Under the pieces are notes generated by a model. That model saw only the letters and a program-made list of their open reading frames with translations. It was not told the DNA's origin and did not search any database. This document shows, one piece after another, positions 10,803 to 25,073 of a stretch of DNA of 64,000 nucleotides (position 1 is the first letter of the stretch; the number at the start of each line of letters is the position of its first letter). This stretch comes from Cercis canadensis. Taxonomy: Eukaryota; Streptophyta; Magnoliopsida; Fabales; Fabaceae. The position numbers were made by a program, and so were the translations under genes. The stretch is from the NCBI GenBank assembly GCA_003255065.1, contig QAOA01008810.1, positions 188,838 through 252,837 on the forward strand, written 5' to 3'.

Positions 10803-13800
10803 AGTCTAGACTATGCTTGCATCATTATCCTAGGTTACACTGCTAAAAGATGTCTATTGCTTCTCAAGCACATTGTTCCCTTTCTCACATTTTCATTTTA
10901 AATATTGGTGCTCATATTATAACCTTCACAGTCCACACTTCACACAACCTTTCTTATTGAATGATGCAGCATTTAATAACAAGGTTATTTGTGATGATAT
11001 TAAATGCAATGGTTCCCCAAATTTTTAGAGGTGGTAATTAACACTATTTTTGTTTATATAACAAGTGCCATATCATTCTTTAAAAATTAAGAAAATCTCA
11101 TATGGCTAATAACATATGAGTTTAATGGCATCTACCTTAGTCACATGAATCAAAATGTTTGATGTTAGGGGTTCAATTTCTGTCATGTACTCTCTCTATT
11201 TTTTTTTAATTGTTTTTTACATAATATATAACATAAAGGTTCGAACCCTTATCATATTGTAAATTACCTAAACCCCTTATTACTAGACTATACTTAGTAT
11301 TACTAATAAGCGCTTTGTTCAATTGATAACAAGTTGAACCCTAGATGTGCGCCCTTGGCTATAGTCAAGGGTTTGAAGTCCAGTGAAAACATTGTTAGGA
11401 GAGGAGAAATCACAATTGCTCTAACTCTCAAAACGAGATTAGTCTCACATTTAATTGGGTAAAGTGAAGATACTCGTGATATTAACCCAAAAAAAAGACT
11501 ACACACCTAGTAGCTTCATCTGCTCCTTTTTACTTTCCACTTCTTTATATTAAAATAAAATTCTATATGTTTAATATTTTTCTTATAATAAAGGGTCTAT
11601 TGGCTTCAATTTAAATTAGGATATTCATTTTCACTATTTTTTATAAAATAAATGAGAGGCAGCCGGGATTCATTTTCATATTCATGATTTTAGGAATGTA
11701 AAAAGTTGGTTTTTCATGAATACTTCGAACTCTAACTTTGGCATTGAAAACTGTGAAGGATATTTAGCAATTGTCCCTAAAGTTGATAATATTGGTGTAT
11801 AGTTGGTGTAATTTGGTCAAGGTTATTGATTACATCTTTAGAAGTTGGGCTAGTTTTATTGTAGAGCCATCCCAATTCCATATAAACTAGGGTTCATTTT
11901 CTTTAATTAGAAATGTTAGAATAATTCCAATTGTGGGCTACATAATGTAAAAGTAGCTCTAGAATTTCTTTGTCCATAGGGGCACAGTTTAAAACATTTT
12001 AGAAATTAGTCAAAAAATTTATGATTAGTTAATTCACATTCAGTGACTCAAGGAATGAGCTCTTTATAGATCAATCATCATACCAATTAAGCATAACCTA
12101 ACTTCCCACTTCTCTAGCCTTTTTTTTTTTACCTTATAGGTCTTTCAATTTGGCAGCATCTACAGGAGCTTGTGGAATCAACAATTTAAAACACTGCTTA
12201 CTAGCAAATATAACTTTAAAACATTTTTTTAATAGATTTTGATCTAGTTATGCCACATAACTTATATTATAGAGAAATGTTAATGTGACAATGCACAATC
12301 AGTGGTTTAGATGATATTTTTAAATTAAATGCACTATTTAGATTTTCACAACATAAGTTATGCGACGTAACAAGATCCAAATCCTTAATTATAAACACAA
12401 TAGAAGAATACATATGTTATAATTCCAACTCAAAATTAGCATGTTCAAGTTCATTCATCATGAACTCAATTTTAATATTTGGCAACTATTACGAATTAAA
12501 GTCCACTCTTAAAAGATATTCCAATTCATGGACCATGCATAGAAGCTATAGAAAAGATGTTGAAGATTTTCAATAATTCCAATTAATTTCAAGTAAGGTT
12601 AGGGTGAAGGGAATATGAATTGATGCCAAATATTCCAAGTCATGTATATATTATTCTGCTGACATCATAAACAAAATACATAAAAATAAAACAGAGATTC
12701 CCTTGATGTTAGAGGGTGTAAACCCTATGTTTGAAGCAAGAAAAGGAATTAGAAGGTAGAAAGAACCAATGAAATGGTTTAAGAGTTAGAAGACTTTATA
12801 GGATTGGAGATGACCTAGTTATCATCCAACCTTGATGTGGCCTAGTATGATTCCTCACTTGAATGGCCAACCATATATAGACGTTATTAGAAAGCCATTA
12901 GGCGTAACTTTGGGGTCTAGTGGCTATGAATCACCAAAAGACTTTAAAAAGCACATAAAAGAGCATAAAGCATAGCTAACAAAAGGAAGAGTAACGTGAG
13001 AGAGACAAATAGAGATAGATAATGAGAAAAAGGGAGTAAAAGGTGTTAGAGAGAAAGAGAGAGAAGTAGCTATTAATTTTGAGTGATGGCAGCATATTGG
13101 CTGGTGGTGGGGGGAATTGGAATTGTGGGGGTGGTGGTGAATGGTGATGGTGGTGGTGGTGGTGAATACTTCTGAAAACAGTGATGAGGATCTAAAGGGA
13201 GAGTGGGTGACAGACCCACGTGAGTGACCCACCACCACCACCAGCTCCATTGCTAGGTCCAGTGGATATCTTGGTTGGCTTCATATCAACGCTAACAGCC
13301 AAAACAACTCAACCACAACAATAAAAACCAACATATACCCACAATCACATACCACCACCCAAGTCATAAATTGACAAACTTTATGACAAAATATTGTACA
13401 CAAATTGCAATATAATGAAATTTCAATTTAACATTAAAAAAAAGGTGTAAGTGGGATGAATTGGATTTAGTTCTACTATATATATATATATACATAATTT
13501 TTGGAATGTTTTGGTAAAAATATTGACTATGTATATAAATTAAATGGTTTGTAATTTCATGATATTGAAATCATCATGTGATTTTAAGGTTTTGTGGTCA
13601 AATGTAGAATCGTAGCTAAGAGCCTAAAAGTAAAAAAAAAAAAAAAAAATTGTTTACATATATCATTAATCTAAGATCTCTAAGGTAGGTATGAGTAATG
13701 TTGTTTTCATAAGAAAATTATATAAATTATATCAAATTACAAATATAACAAAATTTGAATTTGATGAAAAAAAAAAAAGTTTAAGTAGATCACGGCTAAT

Positions 13801-14370
13801 CCTCAAGCTTTTTATGAATTAAAGCTTTTGATTTTTGCATTGTGAAAAGCTAAAACTCTAGCTTTTGAATAGAACCACTATCAAACCAAATAAGTACTAA
13901 ATTTAGATTCTATCAATTATATAATTTATGTATTTTATTTTTATCATAGATAAAATACCAAAAGGGTATATAAATTGACAATATCTCAAATTTAAAAGGT
14001 TTAAGTAAAACTACCTAAATTTAAATTCCATCAACTTGTAGTTTGTGTATAATTTGTGCATTTTGCTTGTGAGTGTAACATAACACTATGCACCAGCTCT
14101 CTCCACAAAAGCAAAGAAAAAGTTAAGGGGTTAACATCATTAACTCATTTGACAAAAGTGAATCATTTTTTTTCTTGGTTGCCCACTAACCTTAGCTACC
14201 CTTAATTTCTTTCTCTTTTTTCCCTTTTGTACTCCCCACTATTGCTAGCCATTCTTTTTCATTCTTTTCTAATGCTAGTGGTTCTCTCCCTCTTGTTACC
14301 CTTTCTTAAACTTGGATACATGTTAGCAGCTAAACAAAGGGTTAAAAAATTGTAGTATGGGGGCTGAGAG
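10544..14370. other. Intergenic DNA between tRNA-Asn and the trihelix gene
   Basis: Mostly AT-rich. It holds a single N followed by a long A run (10,767-10,798), a GGT/GGTG microsatellite (13,100-13,165) next to a GA-rich tract (12,995-13,070), and a TA run near 13,480. The 108-codon minus-strand frame at 12,924-13,250 is low-complexity and not accepted. Pyrimidine-rich DNA at 14,160-14,330 is probably the leader or proximal promoter of the trihelix gene. Confidence 0.4.
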
Positions 14371-16541
14371 ATGGAGGACAAAGAAACCAACCAAGATCAT
14401 AACCACCCATCTCTCCTCCCTAACCATAACACCACAAACAAAGAAGAGTCTATAAGAAAACCCATTGGTGGTGGTGGTAGCGCAGCCGGTGGTGGTGATA
14501 GGCTGAAGAGGGATGAGTGGAGTGAAGGAGCTGTGTCAAGTCTTCTTGAGGTCTATGAATCCAAATGGGTGCTCAGAAATAGAGCCAAACTCAAAGGGCA
14601 TGATTGGGAAGATGTTGCTAGGCATGTCTCATCAAGAGCAAACTCAACCAAATCACCGAAGACACAAACTCAGTGCAAGAATAAGATTGAGTCTATGAAG
14701 AAACGGTACCGTTCAGAGTCTGCAAGTGCTGATGCTTCATCTTGGCCTTTATATTCACGTCTTGATCTTCTTCTGAGAGGGACAGGGCCAGCATCCACTC
14801 AGGCACCACCGGCAACTGTGGCGGTGCCACCTTCGGCTCCGCTTTCGCAATCACCTAACCTCAGCAACAACCAGCCTTTGTTGTTGTTGGATCCGTCACT
14901 GGCTGTGTCACAATCCCCTCATCAGCAACCACCTCTTGCTGCTCCTCCACCACTTGCAAATGCACAAAACTCACATGGATCGAATGGTGTTGATAGGTTA
15001 GCCAAGGTACCTATGAATTTGGCAATTTTTCATTTTGGGTAATTTTTCTTTAGTAGCATTTTTATGGTTCCTCTATTTTTTGAAAGATTTTACATTGGGA
15101 AGCTGAGGTTTTGGTTTAAAGGTTTCTATCAAAAAATTTCATAGCATCTTATTCCTTCATTTCCTCATTAACTTCTTTTCTCAAACAAAAATAATGAAAT
15201 TGTTGAAAGTAATGTCTTTTTATGTTTTATCTTGGTACATAGGACAATGAGGTTTGAACTTAGTTAGAACTTTTGTAAATTATTTGAAACTTTTACNCAT
15301 TTTTATGGTTCCTCTATTTTTTGAAAGATTTTACATTGGGAAGCTGAGGTTTTGGTTTAAAGGTTTCTATCAAAAAATTTCATAGCATCTTATTCCTTCA
15401 TTTCCTCATTAACTTCTTTTCTCAAACAAAAATAATGAAATTGTTGAAAGTAATGTCTTTCTATGTTTTATCTTGGTACATAGGACAATGAGGTTTGAAC
15501 TTAGTTAGAACTTTTGTAAATTATTTGAAACTTTTACTCTTGTCACACGTAATAGTTTGTAATGTCTTATATATAAGACACAACAACCAAATAACTTATA
15601 GTTAAGTAATATTGAAGTCGTTTCCAAAATTTGTGAATTCTGTGTTTAAATCTAAATTCGTAGCCAAAATACTAAAAAAAAATATATAAGCCACAACAAA
15701 ATTTGGATTTTGAGATCTAACTTTACTTAAAATTTTCAGTTCATCTTTCTCATGAGTAATCACGTACATTGTATTTGATCAGTTTCATTGCTACACAAAT
15801 TTCATTGTGGAAAAGAGTAGTAGATAGGCAAAAACATGAAGTGACCAATGAAGCAAAAGTCACATTCAAATAATAAATTTTGTGTCGATTTGCTCATTCA
15901 AGTCCTCCAATAAAGTATATATGCTCCCTAGAAATAATTGCAGTGGACAAAAAATGTCTCATTTTTTAACGTGTAGGCTCACGGTCAAAAAATAATGTGT
16001 AGGCTGACTCAAAAATCAACTATACTAGACATCTATTTGAGTGAAGTTAATAGGAAACATAGCACTGATGTCCTATCCTAGAAATTTAGTTCTCAAAAGA
16101 TAAACCTATGTCCATATGCATACACTAACGATTTTTCTTGAACAGGAAGATGGATTGGGAACTAAGTCATCTGACCATGTGTCTAACAAGAATCCGGTGG
16201 ACACCGACAGCAGCACGCCGGCACTCTATAGCGAAAAGGACAAGTTAAGATGCAACAAGAGGAAGATGAAAATGGATGAGAACACCAAGCGGCGAAGGAA
16301 GGAAGATATGGAGATAGCAGAAAGCATAAGATGGCTAGCAGAAGTGGTGGTAAGGTCAGAACAAGCAAGAATGGACACAATGAAAGAGATAGAGAGGATG
16401 AGAGTTGAAGCTGAGGCTAAGAGAGGGGAAATGGATCTTAAGCGAACTGAAATCATTGCTAATACACAATTAGAGATTGCTAGGATCTTTGCAAGTGTGA
16501 ATAAAGGTGTTGATTCATCATTAAGAATTGGAAGAAGTTAA
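14371..16541 (+). CDS. Trihelix transcription factor, SIP1/ASIL-like
   Basis: Two exons, 14,371-15,006 and 16,146-16,541, joined in phase 0 (AAG/gtacct ... aacag/GAA), give 343 residues. Residues about 44-115 form the single trihelix (Myb-like, GT-factor) DNA-binding domain, starting at RLKRDEWSEGAVSSLLEVYE and including KGHDWEDVARHVS and CKNKIESMKKRY. A Pro/Ser/Gln-rich linker fills the rest of exon 1. Exon 2 has a basic patch (KDKLRCNKRKMKMDENTKRR), a likely nuclear signal, then a long charged alpha-helix about residues 262-330 typical of the SIP1 clade. These nuclear proteins bind GT-type elements; Arabidopsis ASIL members repress seed-maturation genes. The intron contains a 240-bp direct duplication split by one N, probably an assembly fault that does not touch the coding exons. 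Confidence 0.92.
15057..15537. repeat. 240-bp direct duplication around a single N
   Basis: 15,057-15,296 and 15,298-15,537 are nearly identical (one difference noticed, CTTTTTATG against CTTTCTATG), with an N at 15,297 between them. The block lies in the trihelix intron. The same design recurs at 34,782 and 53,162, which points to contig ends that overlap but were not merged. Confidence 0.85.
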
Positions 16542-17940
16542 GGGTAAATTATGGAAGCTAATTGTAAGGCATATATGTATAAAATTGATTAATATTATTG
16601 AAGGGAAAAACTCTTGATGTATGGGAGAGGGAGATCTATGACTTTGTAATAGGCTAACTAGTGAAGAGAGTATCATATGGTAGTTATAAACTTTATAATA
16701 ATCTCTCCTAACCCATTGTACACTTAATAGGCTTGTAGCCTCCTCTTTCATTAAGTAATGAAAGTTCCTTCTTTCTTTTTACTTTTGAAAATCGGTATAT
16801 CACTATATATTTGAGAATTTTAGAAGCAAAAGAAAAGAAAGGTTCATAAAAGGAAGGGAAAAAAAAACAGTGGGCAAAACAACTTACATCATAGACTATA
16901 TCATGTGACGAAAAATAAGAAACTTGTTGAACTCAAATTACTAAATAGTATTTGACCATAGTAAAGATTAGTGAATGGGAATTTGGGTCAGATGACTTCT
17001 TGACGTAACAAAACATAGATAATAAAGGGCAAAAAGAAGTTCCTCTCAATGGCCTCCCTATGTTGTCTCAAGCCTCAAACATAGGCCAAAAACACAGTTA
17101 GAAATAGATTGCCCTTTGAAGCTTGGAAATTTGGAAGTCCAACAAGCTTATTATTTAATCAGTTAGAAATAGATCTACTTTAATCCCTGAGTAGTGATTA
17201 TACATTTCTTCTACATTTGCATACATAGTAACATTTAAGTCTTATTGAACCTACAAGCATAGTCCACAAGAGACAATTATTATTATGTCATTCAAACCGC
17301 AAATAATTTTAGGCCAATCACTCAAAAAAAAAAATTAAGTAAATCATAATTATTGTTAAATTTTAAAAAAAAATTCTTCACTGATTAATGGTAATCATAA
17401 TTGTGTTTTTGAATAGTCATAGCATACTCGTCAATAGTAATCCTATCTATGCAGTGGTCATCAATGAGAAAAAAAATTAAAAATTTAACAATAATTGTGA
17501 CCTACCTATTTTTTTAATAACTCACTTAAAATTATTTGTGATTTAAATTACTTAATAATAAGTATTTCAAAATATTATGATTTTAAAAGTTTAAGGTTTA
17601 GGGTTTCAAAGGGCATCCCAATTTAAATCTCTGGTTTCTCTTATTCCCCCATCTGAGCCTATACTAAAACAGTAAAACATGTACTAGATTGGATTGTTTT
17701 TTTATTTTTTCTTGGTACTTGATGGGTTGAATCATCAACATAAACATGGATACGCCCAATTATTTGTGGCCCAGTCCAGGCCAGGATATTGACAGAAGAA
17801 ATCACCTCTCATTGATTCCCTCTATGGATCTTCCAAATTAAAAAAAAATCTGTCTTTGAATTCTGAAAGTTTTGTAATGTGGATGGATATCCTAAACCCC
17901 TGAAGAAACCCCTTCTACCTCTCTCTCCCCCAATAGTGCA
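16542..17940. other. Intergenic DNA between trihelix and thioredoxin genes
   Basis: About 200 bases of likely trihelix 3' UTR, then AT-rich DNA. No other gene is seen. A CT-rich segment at 17,895-17,935 immediately before the thioredoxin start is probably its leader. Confidence 0.4.
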
Positions 17941-20900
17941 ATGGCAGTGACACTTCTCCATTCCCATGCACCACCTACTCAGAGCATACCCAAGTTCCCA
18001 CCTTTTTCCACCTTCAGTTGCAGGCCCCTTTGCATTTCTCTAGCTCATCCCTCTTCTATAACCCACAAACGTTATCCCCTCTTCACTACCACCAACCCCA
18101 ACAATTCACCTCTTTCACTCTCCACAGTGCCCAGAAAGTTGCTGTGCAAACCACCTCAAGGAAAACATGTCGGAGAAGACTATCTTGTGGTATGAAATAG
18201 CTCGACTTTTATCGTATTATTACAAGCTAGCCGCACTAATTTACAGTTTCTCTGCTTTTTGTTTACTGATTTTAGTTTTGCATTTGTGGGTCGGTTTTGT
18301 TTGCTTGATTTGCATTTTTGTTTGCTTATGAGATCTTAGGAGAGATAAAGATGTAAATTTTGTGATTATATGTGGACTATCACAATTTTTTTTTTCTGTT
18401 TTTGAACGATTTTCGACCACTTAATCACTACAAGACCATTTGGTGAATTTCTCAGCTAATTTTTTTTTTCTTTTTGTTTCTTTTCAATTTTCTACCGTCA
18501 AAAAGGGAAACATGAAGAAAGACTCTTTTGCTTTGTGTGTGTGTGTTGGTTTTCCATGGTATTTCCTACTTTCTTTTTCTTTTTTTTAAAGAAACAAAAA
18601 TGAAATTTGTGATGTAATGCATTTGCTTGTTATTTCGGGTGCACAGAAAAAGTTGTCAGCTCAGGAAGTCCAGGAACTAGTGAGAGGAGAAAGAAATGTG
18701 CCTCTTATTATTGATTTCTTTGCAACTTGGTGCGGACCTTGTATCTTAATGGCTCAAGAGCTTGAAATGGTATGTGTCCTTGATTGATGCAAGAAATTTT
18801 TAAATTTACAACATTTTGTCTACGATGATGTTTTTGCATTGGTTTATCCTTGGATGATATGGATTTCAAACAAGCAAAGGTACACTTCTGTTTTTACTAC
18901 AAGAAGGAAGGAGAGACAGAACTTTTGAAATGACCATTATGAGTCTTTAACCATTTTATAAATTCTTAAAAAAAATGTAAAACTTAGTGCTATCAGATAG
19001 TTAGAATTCTCTATAACATTTTTGACAATAATTTACCTAAGACACTCCTTTTGTATACTTGGAAAGTCAATTATAAAGAAAATTTGTGCTAGCTTTCCTC
19101 AAAAGCTATTTGATACAAACGAAAGATATCATGGAACATGTAAACCATATGTAGGAAAGACATTTTTTCATACTCAGGATTGGTACCCAGGAGGGAGGGG
19201 GTCGGGGTCTATCACATCTTAAACGATGGTTTGGACCTTTGGGCCACAAGGCCAAGGTCAATATAATGGAAGTTCTTAAACGTCTTGTTTTTATTCTCAT
19301 TTCATATTTGAAAAGAATTAATTTTAGGAAATTAATAGTTTAATTATTGTTTATCCAACTGGGGATTGGGTTTAAGATCTTATGCATAAGCCTTGGCCCA
19401 AAGTTAGTGGGTTCCATTTGTTGGAGATCATGTTTTGTTAGGGGTGATTTATCAGAGAATATGGTGTGTTTGTTGCAAGTGCATTTGTTCTCGTGTCAGA
19501 ATTTTCCACATATTATGGTGGGTGGCTTTCATCAAGTTGAGTGTTGAGTCTTGGTAAGCTTGGTTTCTTTATGTGGATGAGGTTGTGGTTACCTCTGTGT
19601 TGCAGATTTTAATTTGGTATGCTTGGTAGGAGAGGTGGAAGATCAGAAAGTGGAAAATGGAAAAGGATGGAAAGGTTTTCTGTTTCACTTGTTTCTGCTT
19701 GGCAGAGAAGTTGAAAACTGGGATGATTGGAAATTGTTTTATTTAAACACTTGATATTGCATGTTCATATCATTTTTACGCCAAGATGGTATGATAATAA
19801 TTTACAAAGGATAGAATGCAGATTATGGTCCTCCTTTTCAAATCCATCCTCTTTATTCTGTTACGAGCTATCATGCAATGATTTTCATGGCTCATTTTCA
19901 ACCCTCTCATTTTCAATCTTCCCATTTTGCAATCATACCAAGCACACTCTTAATATCCCATTGGTGTGTGTCTTGTTTTGTTACATATGATTTTAGCTTG
20001 TAATCTTTGTAGTGAAGTGATTTGTTGTATTGACCATCAAATTTTGTGGCCCTTTTTAAGTTTTTGTTTTGATACTGTCTTTCATATTTGGATATATTTT
20101 CTTGATCTTTCTAGTTTATTTATGCTGCATTTTTTTTTAGAGACGGGCGGGGGGGAGGGGGGGGAGAGATTTTTCAAGCTTGCCCAGGTTTAGTAAAGTA
20201 CAAGGGTGAGGAATTTAAGTTACCTGCACACTGGACAAGGGATGGCTTTCAAGTAAGGACTTGAAACACGTGTTTTTTCCCAAATTGGAAAGGATAAAAA
20301 TGCTTCAATCTGGGTCCTGTATGCAAATTTCATAATCCTGCTTACCAATTGAAAAGAATCAATAACACTCTAGAACTTATACATATTATCAATTATGTAT
20401 TTTTATCAGTAGTTTTGAAACTAAGTGAACACTAGTGTGCTGTAGGTAGATTTTTCCTGCATATGCTCTTGGCATTGCAGTTGTAGACTTTTAATGCCAT
20501 TGTTTTATAACTTTGATTAAAAGCAAATAAAATTGGGAAAGTTATACGTTTCTTCCCCAAATAACCATCTAGTTTTCAGTTTCATCCTTAAACTATTTTT
20601 ACTGTCAACTTGATCTCTTGATGAAAATTAATTTGCTGGCATTTTAAGAACCATAGTATTTCATTGAAGTTAGACATGTATCATTAGAGGATGAGTCATC
20701 AAAGTAATCTGTAGACACATGGTAATCAAAAGTACTTCCATGCTGACTCTCAAGAAACTGCATAATTTGAGCAACCTTTGAACCTTCAGGATCAATGTTA
20801 TTAGTTTAGGAAGTTACCATGTTTACTGAAAATTCAGACTTGTAGAGTCTCATCCTTTAGCATTATTTGCTTGATGGGATCTTTCTGAATATAGATACAG

Positions 20901-22559
20901 GACATGTTATTGAAGGCTGTTGGAGGGAGCTTCTATATTTGTTTTCCGATGGTGATGAATCACATAACATGTTGAGAGATTTGCTCCTCCTGACATATTG
21001 CATGAGCCTTGTAGTTGGTTTACTTCTAAGTTCTAACTGCTATGCAAATCTGATGCCACTTTAGATTTGTAATTGCTTCAATGAACCTGATTTAAGCCAT
21101 CATAATATGTAGAGGATCTTTGAAGTTTGAATCCCAGAACCTGTGACCCTGTCTAATGAAGTATGATCCATATCAATCTTGTTGAACTTTTTCTTATGTT
21201 AACTGCACAATGTCATTGCATATTATTTATTGATATCTTTATATGAAAATAATGTTATAATAATCTGTTGGACACAGAAATACTTACAGGAGTTAACTGG
21301 CATCCTACTGTTTGCATATTAAATCTCCCTGGTTATCTTTCAAATTTGCTGGCTTGCAATGGAATTTTAAGCCCTAAGAACTACATAAAAATAATGTGTC
21401 AATGGTCGCACATCCAGAAGAGGGGGACAGGGTAGGAAGGATCTCTATTCATTATTGACATTGTAAAAAGCTTTTGTTCATATATTCTATATCATTTTAA
21501 GAGGCAATGAGTACAACTTTAGAACCAGGACAGAAGCAAAATTATTCTACATATATTCTATTGACACAAGTGTCAGCTATAACTTGTAAAAGAATTATGA
21601 GCTAGAAGCGCTAAATTCAAGATTTTATTTCCATCATCAGATAATATACATTTAAAGAAATTAATTCATGGCACAAACTGCTATTCAGATGCATGTCAGT
21701 GAAGTTTGATTTCTTATCTGATAACTGTGTGTCATTTTGATGCTGTGCGCACAGAAAGAAGCAGAACCAACCTATCTTCTGAATATTGCAACCAATCCAA
21801 TTATAATATAGGGTTCTTGAACATGTTTCACAATTGCTTGATTTCCATTTCTTGCGAACTGCCAAATTTTTTTTTTGATTTAACTTTCTCAAAAAGCAAT
21901 CATTGCATATTTTGTCTTGCATTCAGTTGGACAGCATGTTTCAGTCAGTTTCCCTTAAAATGTTTGATAGTGGTGACTAGTGAATTTGGGAGCACAGAAG
22001 TAACCTTCCATATTCAAATTTCTACAGCTTGCAGTGGAGTATGAAAGTAATGCAATGATTGTCAAGGTTGATACAGATGACGAGTATGAATTTGCACGTG
22101 ACATGCAGGTAACAAGCCAATATATGTATAAATATGTACATTCACAGACAGTCTATACAGTCCTTGAAATGACCCGTGAACTTAGTTCATTGTCCAAAAG
22201 AATATCCAATTCATGGGCACTAAATAACGAATAGATCACTAGCTCTTGCATTGCTTTGACTCCTCTAGCATGGGTCCCTAGCATAACAATTATACGTTTT
22301 GTTGTTATAACTTTCTATTACACCCTTATAAGAACTGAAGTTATTGGCAATGGATCTAGATAAACAACATCATTGCTTTAGCTCTATGCTGAAATTTGAA
22401 TGTGGCAGCTCACGGAGAACACTTGAATTTCTTATATTGCAGGTTAGAGGGCTGCCAACGCTGTTTTTTATTAGTCCTGATCCAAACAAAGACGCAATTA
22501 GAACTGAAGGACTTATTCCAATACAGATGATGCGAGATATCCTGGAGAAGGAGATGTGA
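17941..22559 (+). CDS. CITRX: Chloroplast thioredoxin z (CITRX)
   Basis: Four exons, all joined in phase 0: 17,941-18,189, 18,647-18,769, 22,028-22,108 and 22,443-22,559. They give 189 residues. Residues 1 to about 70 are rich in Ser, Thr and Pro and poor in acidic residues, as expected of a chloroplast transit peptide. The thioredoxin fold follows, with PLIIDFFATWCGPC carrying redox-active WCGPC at 111-115, VKVDTDDEYEFARDMQ, and the cis-proline at GLPT (156). The closing segment IPIQMMRDILEKEM matches the CITRX/TRX z subfamily. In other plants TRX z belongs to the plastid-encoded RNA polymerase complex and binds fructokinase-like proteins; the tomato version binds the Cf-9 C-terminus. Intron 2 is long (3.26 kb) and shows no nested gene. 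All splice sites are GT-AG. Confidence 0.95.
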
Positions 22560-24870
22560 AAGAGTGGAGAGTAGTGATTTACCTGAATCACCTGACAGAG
22601 TAGGGGGCCCTGACATTTGTTGCCTGGTATCATGGTAGCCTCTCCGCAACATATGTGATGTGCGAATCAATCATATGATTTTGGCTTTTGAAGGTTAAAA
22701 TGTATGATATCTTTCTGTAAGCCTTAATCTCAACAATTTTGTAGTCACATGATCTCAAATGTCGACATTTTAACGCAATCCTATTTGTACATTATATCCA
22801 TTAATGTTTATAGTTATTGAAGTTTGAAAATGAGTTTCTCTTTGTCTGGTAGGTGGTGAGTTAAGGTTATATGCGTAGAATTTCTTATCATGTCACCTTG
22901 CCAACCATGTTTTGAGTTGCATTTGAAAGTGACAAATATTGTTAACATCCATGAATCAAAAGAAAGACAAGAAAACATGTTTCATCTTGAAGGAGGCTTA
23001 CATGTAATTTCCTGGAAAGTCTTCATTAGTTGTCGAATGTGCCGGCTACATTAAACAACTTCATTGTAGCATGGAAGGACAAAGCATCCTCCCTGTTCCA
23101 TGACCCTTTATTCAAAGTTCGTGGTTCAATGTATTAAAAGTAAAAGCAACCAGTAAGGATTTTACTGGAAGACTTTATTTGAAATAAATTCTTCAAGAAT
23201 TGATTCGTATAGGGAAAATTGATTCGACAAACAATAGTTTCTCCAAGAAGCTAACTTCAGTAGTTTTTTCTTAAACTTATGGTACACACTTTAAAAACAA
23301 TCAAAAGGGATATCATTACTCTATTGTCCCTGTTGAGGGAGTTTTAATGGGATTCATGTCTTGAAATTAGTGTCATTGAGAAGATCTCAAAAAATTGAGT
23401 CATCCAATATGAGTCAAAACAATTTATTACCTGTAAAATACATAAGCAAATCGATGCAAGAAAAATGTCAGATTAAAATAATCAATAATAGTGATTTTTT
23501 TTTTACACAATTAAACTCAAACTTTATCAAATGTTTAGGAATCTAACCCATATTTTATAACTCGATTTTTTGATATATTCGCTGCGATACTAATTTCAGA
23601 ATGTAAATCTCGCTAAAATCCGATGGAATAGCACTATCCCCTTGGATAGCTTAGGAATCACCAAACAATAAATAAAGAAGTTTGGCATTAATTGTACATT
23701 GACTTCATCTAACGTTAAGTCGGTGTCACTCTTTTTCTTACCATGAAAGCCTCAGAGAGATACTATGTCCTCTAAATAAGATTAACCTCATCAAATGTGT
23801 TTAGATGATTCGATCAATAGCAAGAAATTCCCTTAATTATATATCTGATTGTTGATTGTTTATCTAACCAAGTTTAAAGAGCTCTCTTGGAAAACTGCAA
23901 AGGTAATTAAAATATATAAGAATGTTAAAATGTTTTTGTATGATATCGATGTTAATATAATTATATGCTAATATTTCTAAATAAGCAAGTGTGACCTTTC
24001 TGCAAATACATTTCCTTTAGTTCCAATTCTTTCAATTACACTCCTAATCTAATAATCTTCACACAAAATCCTAGCAAATAAAGATTGTTAAAATAATTTT
24101 AGGTTCAAATTTTTATGTCNNNNNNNNNNNTAAAAAAAAAAAAAAAACAACGAAAATAGAGCAATTGAAAATTTGTGATGTAATATGCTATACATTTAAT
24201 TAATACATGAAAAATAAGTGAAAAGTAAGAGATGAATAATACTGATATGTATCATATTTTTACTTTAAACCAACTTGTTGTTTTCTTTTTCTGGTATTGT
24301 GATAAAGAGGTGGCCAGATGAACTTACATTGCATGCATCTGGACTAATCTAATTTTCTTGCCTAATCTATGGCAGGTAGGACTACGGAATTCGAAAGGTC
24401 TGATCAGGCTTCTAGAAATAGTTCCTGATAGGAATGTTTCTATCTTACACATGTGAGACCTGATATCCTAAGATATATTTTTTTAATAATCCAGGAATTA
24501 GGGTCTAATATAAATTTTTGGATGGAGGTAAATTTATCAAACTTGAGGCGAGTCATTTTTACTCTATTGGTTTTATTGTTAAAGCACTCATATTTGTAAC
24601 TTTATGTGGAAGAGCACTTTGTGACTCTCATTTTGTCAATGAAAGGTCTCAAATTTCATATACTCTTTTTGAGAGAAAAGTCTTGTAATTAATTGATCTA
24701 CAATCAAGTTAGCTGACATCCTAAGAGTTTTANCTACAATCAAATTAGCTGACATAATTATTATAGTTTTACATATTAAATTTGAGTTATATTATGTCAA
24801 ATTATTATAGTATAATTGACATAATTTAAATTTTATTGAATTTATTAAAAAAAATTTATACCTTAAATAT
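22560..24870. other. Thioredoxin 3' flank and non-coding DNA
   Basis: About 200 bases of likely 3' UTR, then AT-rich DNA. About 23,308-23,420 matches one arm of the MITE family at 33.9-35.7 kb (shared core GTCATTGAGAAGATCTCA). An 11-N gap lies at 24,120-24,130. A single N at 24,733 sits between two copies of a CTACAATCAA(G/A)TTAGCTGACAT segment. Confidence 0.45.
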
Positions 24871-25073
24871 AAATTTAATAAATTTTTTTTTTTTTGGTTA
24901 CCCACCAATGTCTGGGCTTTACCCGACTAATCCGGTTTCGAGCAGGGAAGGACCACAAGGGCGGTAAAGCTCTTCCAACAGACTCAGCTACACTCTCAAG
25001 GGCTCGAACTTGAGACCTTTGATTAAGCTAGANTATCAGCTGATCTACACGCTTATTGGTTAAATTTAATAAA
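24871..25073 (-). mobile_element. tRNA-derived SINE with 12-bp target duplication
   Basis: AAATTTAATAAA at 24,871-24,882 and at 25,062-25,073 flanks about 179 bp. On the minus strand this ends in poly-A (T run from 24,883) and carries a pol III B-box-like AGTTCGAGCCC. The body ending GGATTAGTCGGGTAAAGCCC before the tail is a design shared by several plant SINEs. One N interrupts it at 25,033. Confidence 0.72.

Noticed and set aside
12924-13250. 108-codon minus-strand frame rich in His, Thr and Ser
   Set aside because: It arises from a GGT microsatellite and a GA-rich tract; low complexity, no domain.
16183-16456. Antisense frames over trihelix exon 2
   Set aside because: Mirror frames of the Lys/Glu-rich coiled coil, which always give Leu/Ser-rich antisense frames.
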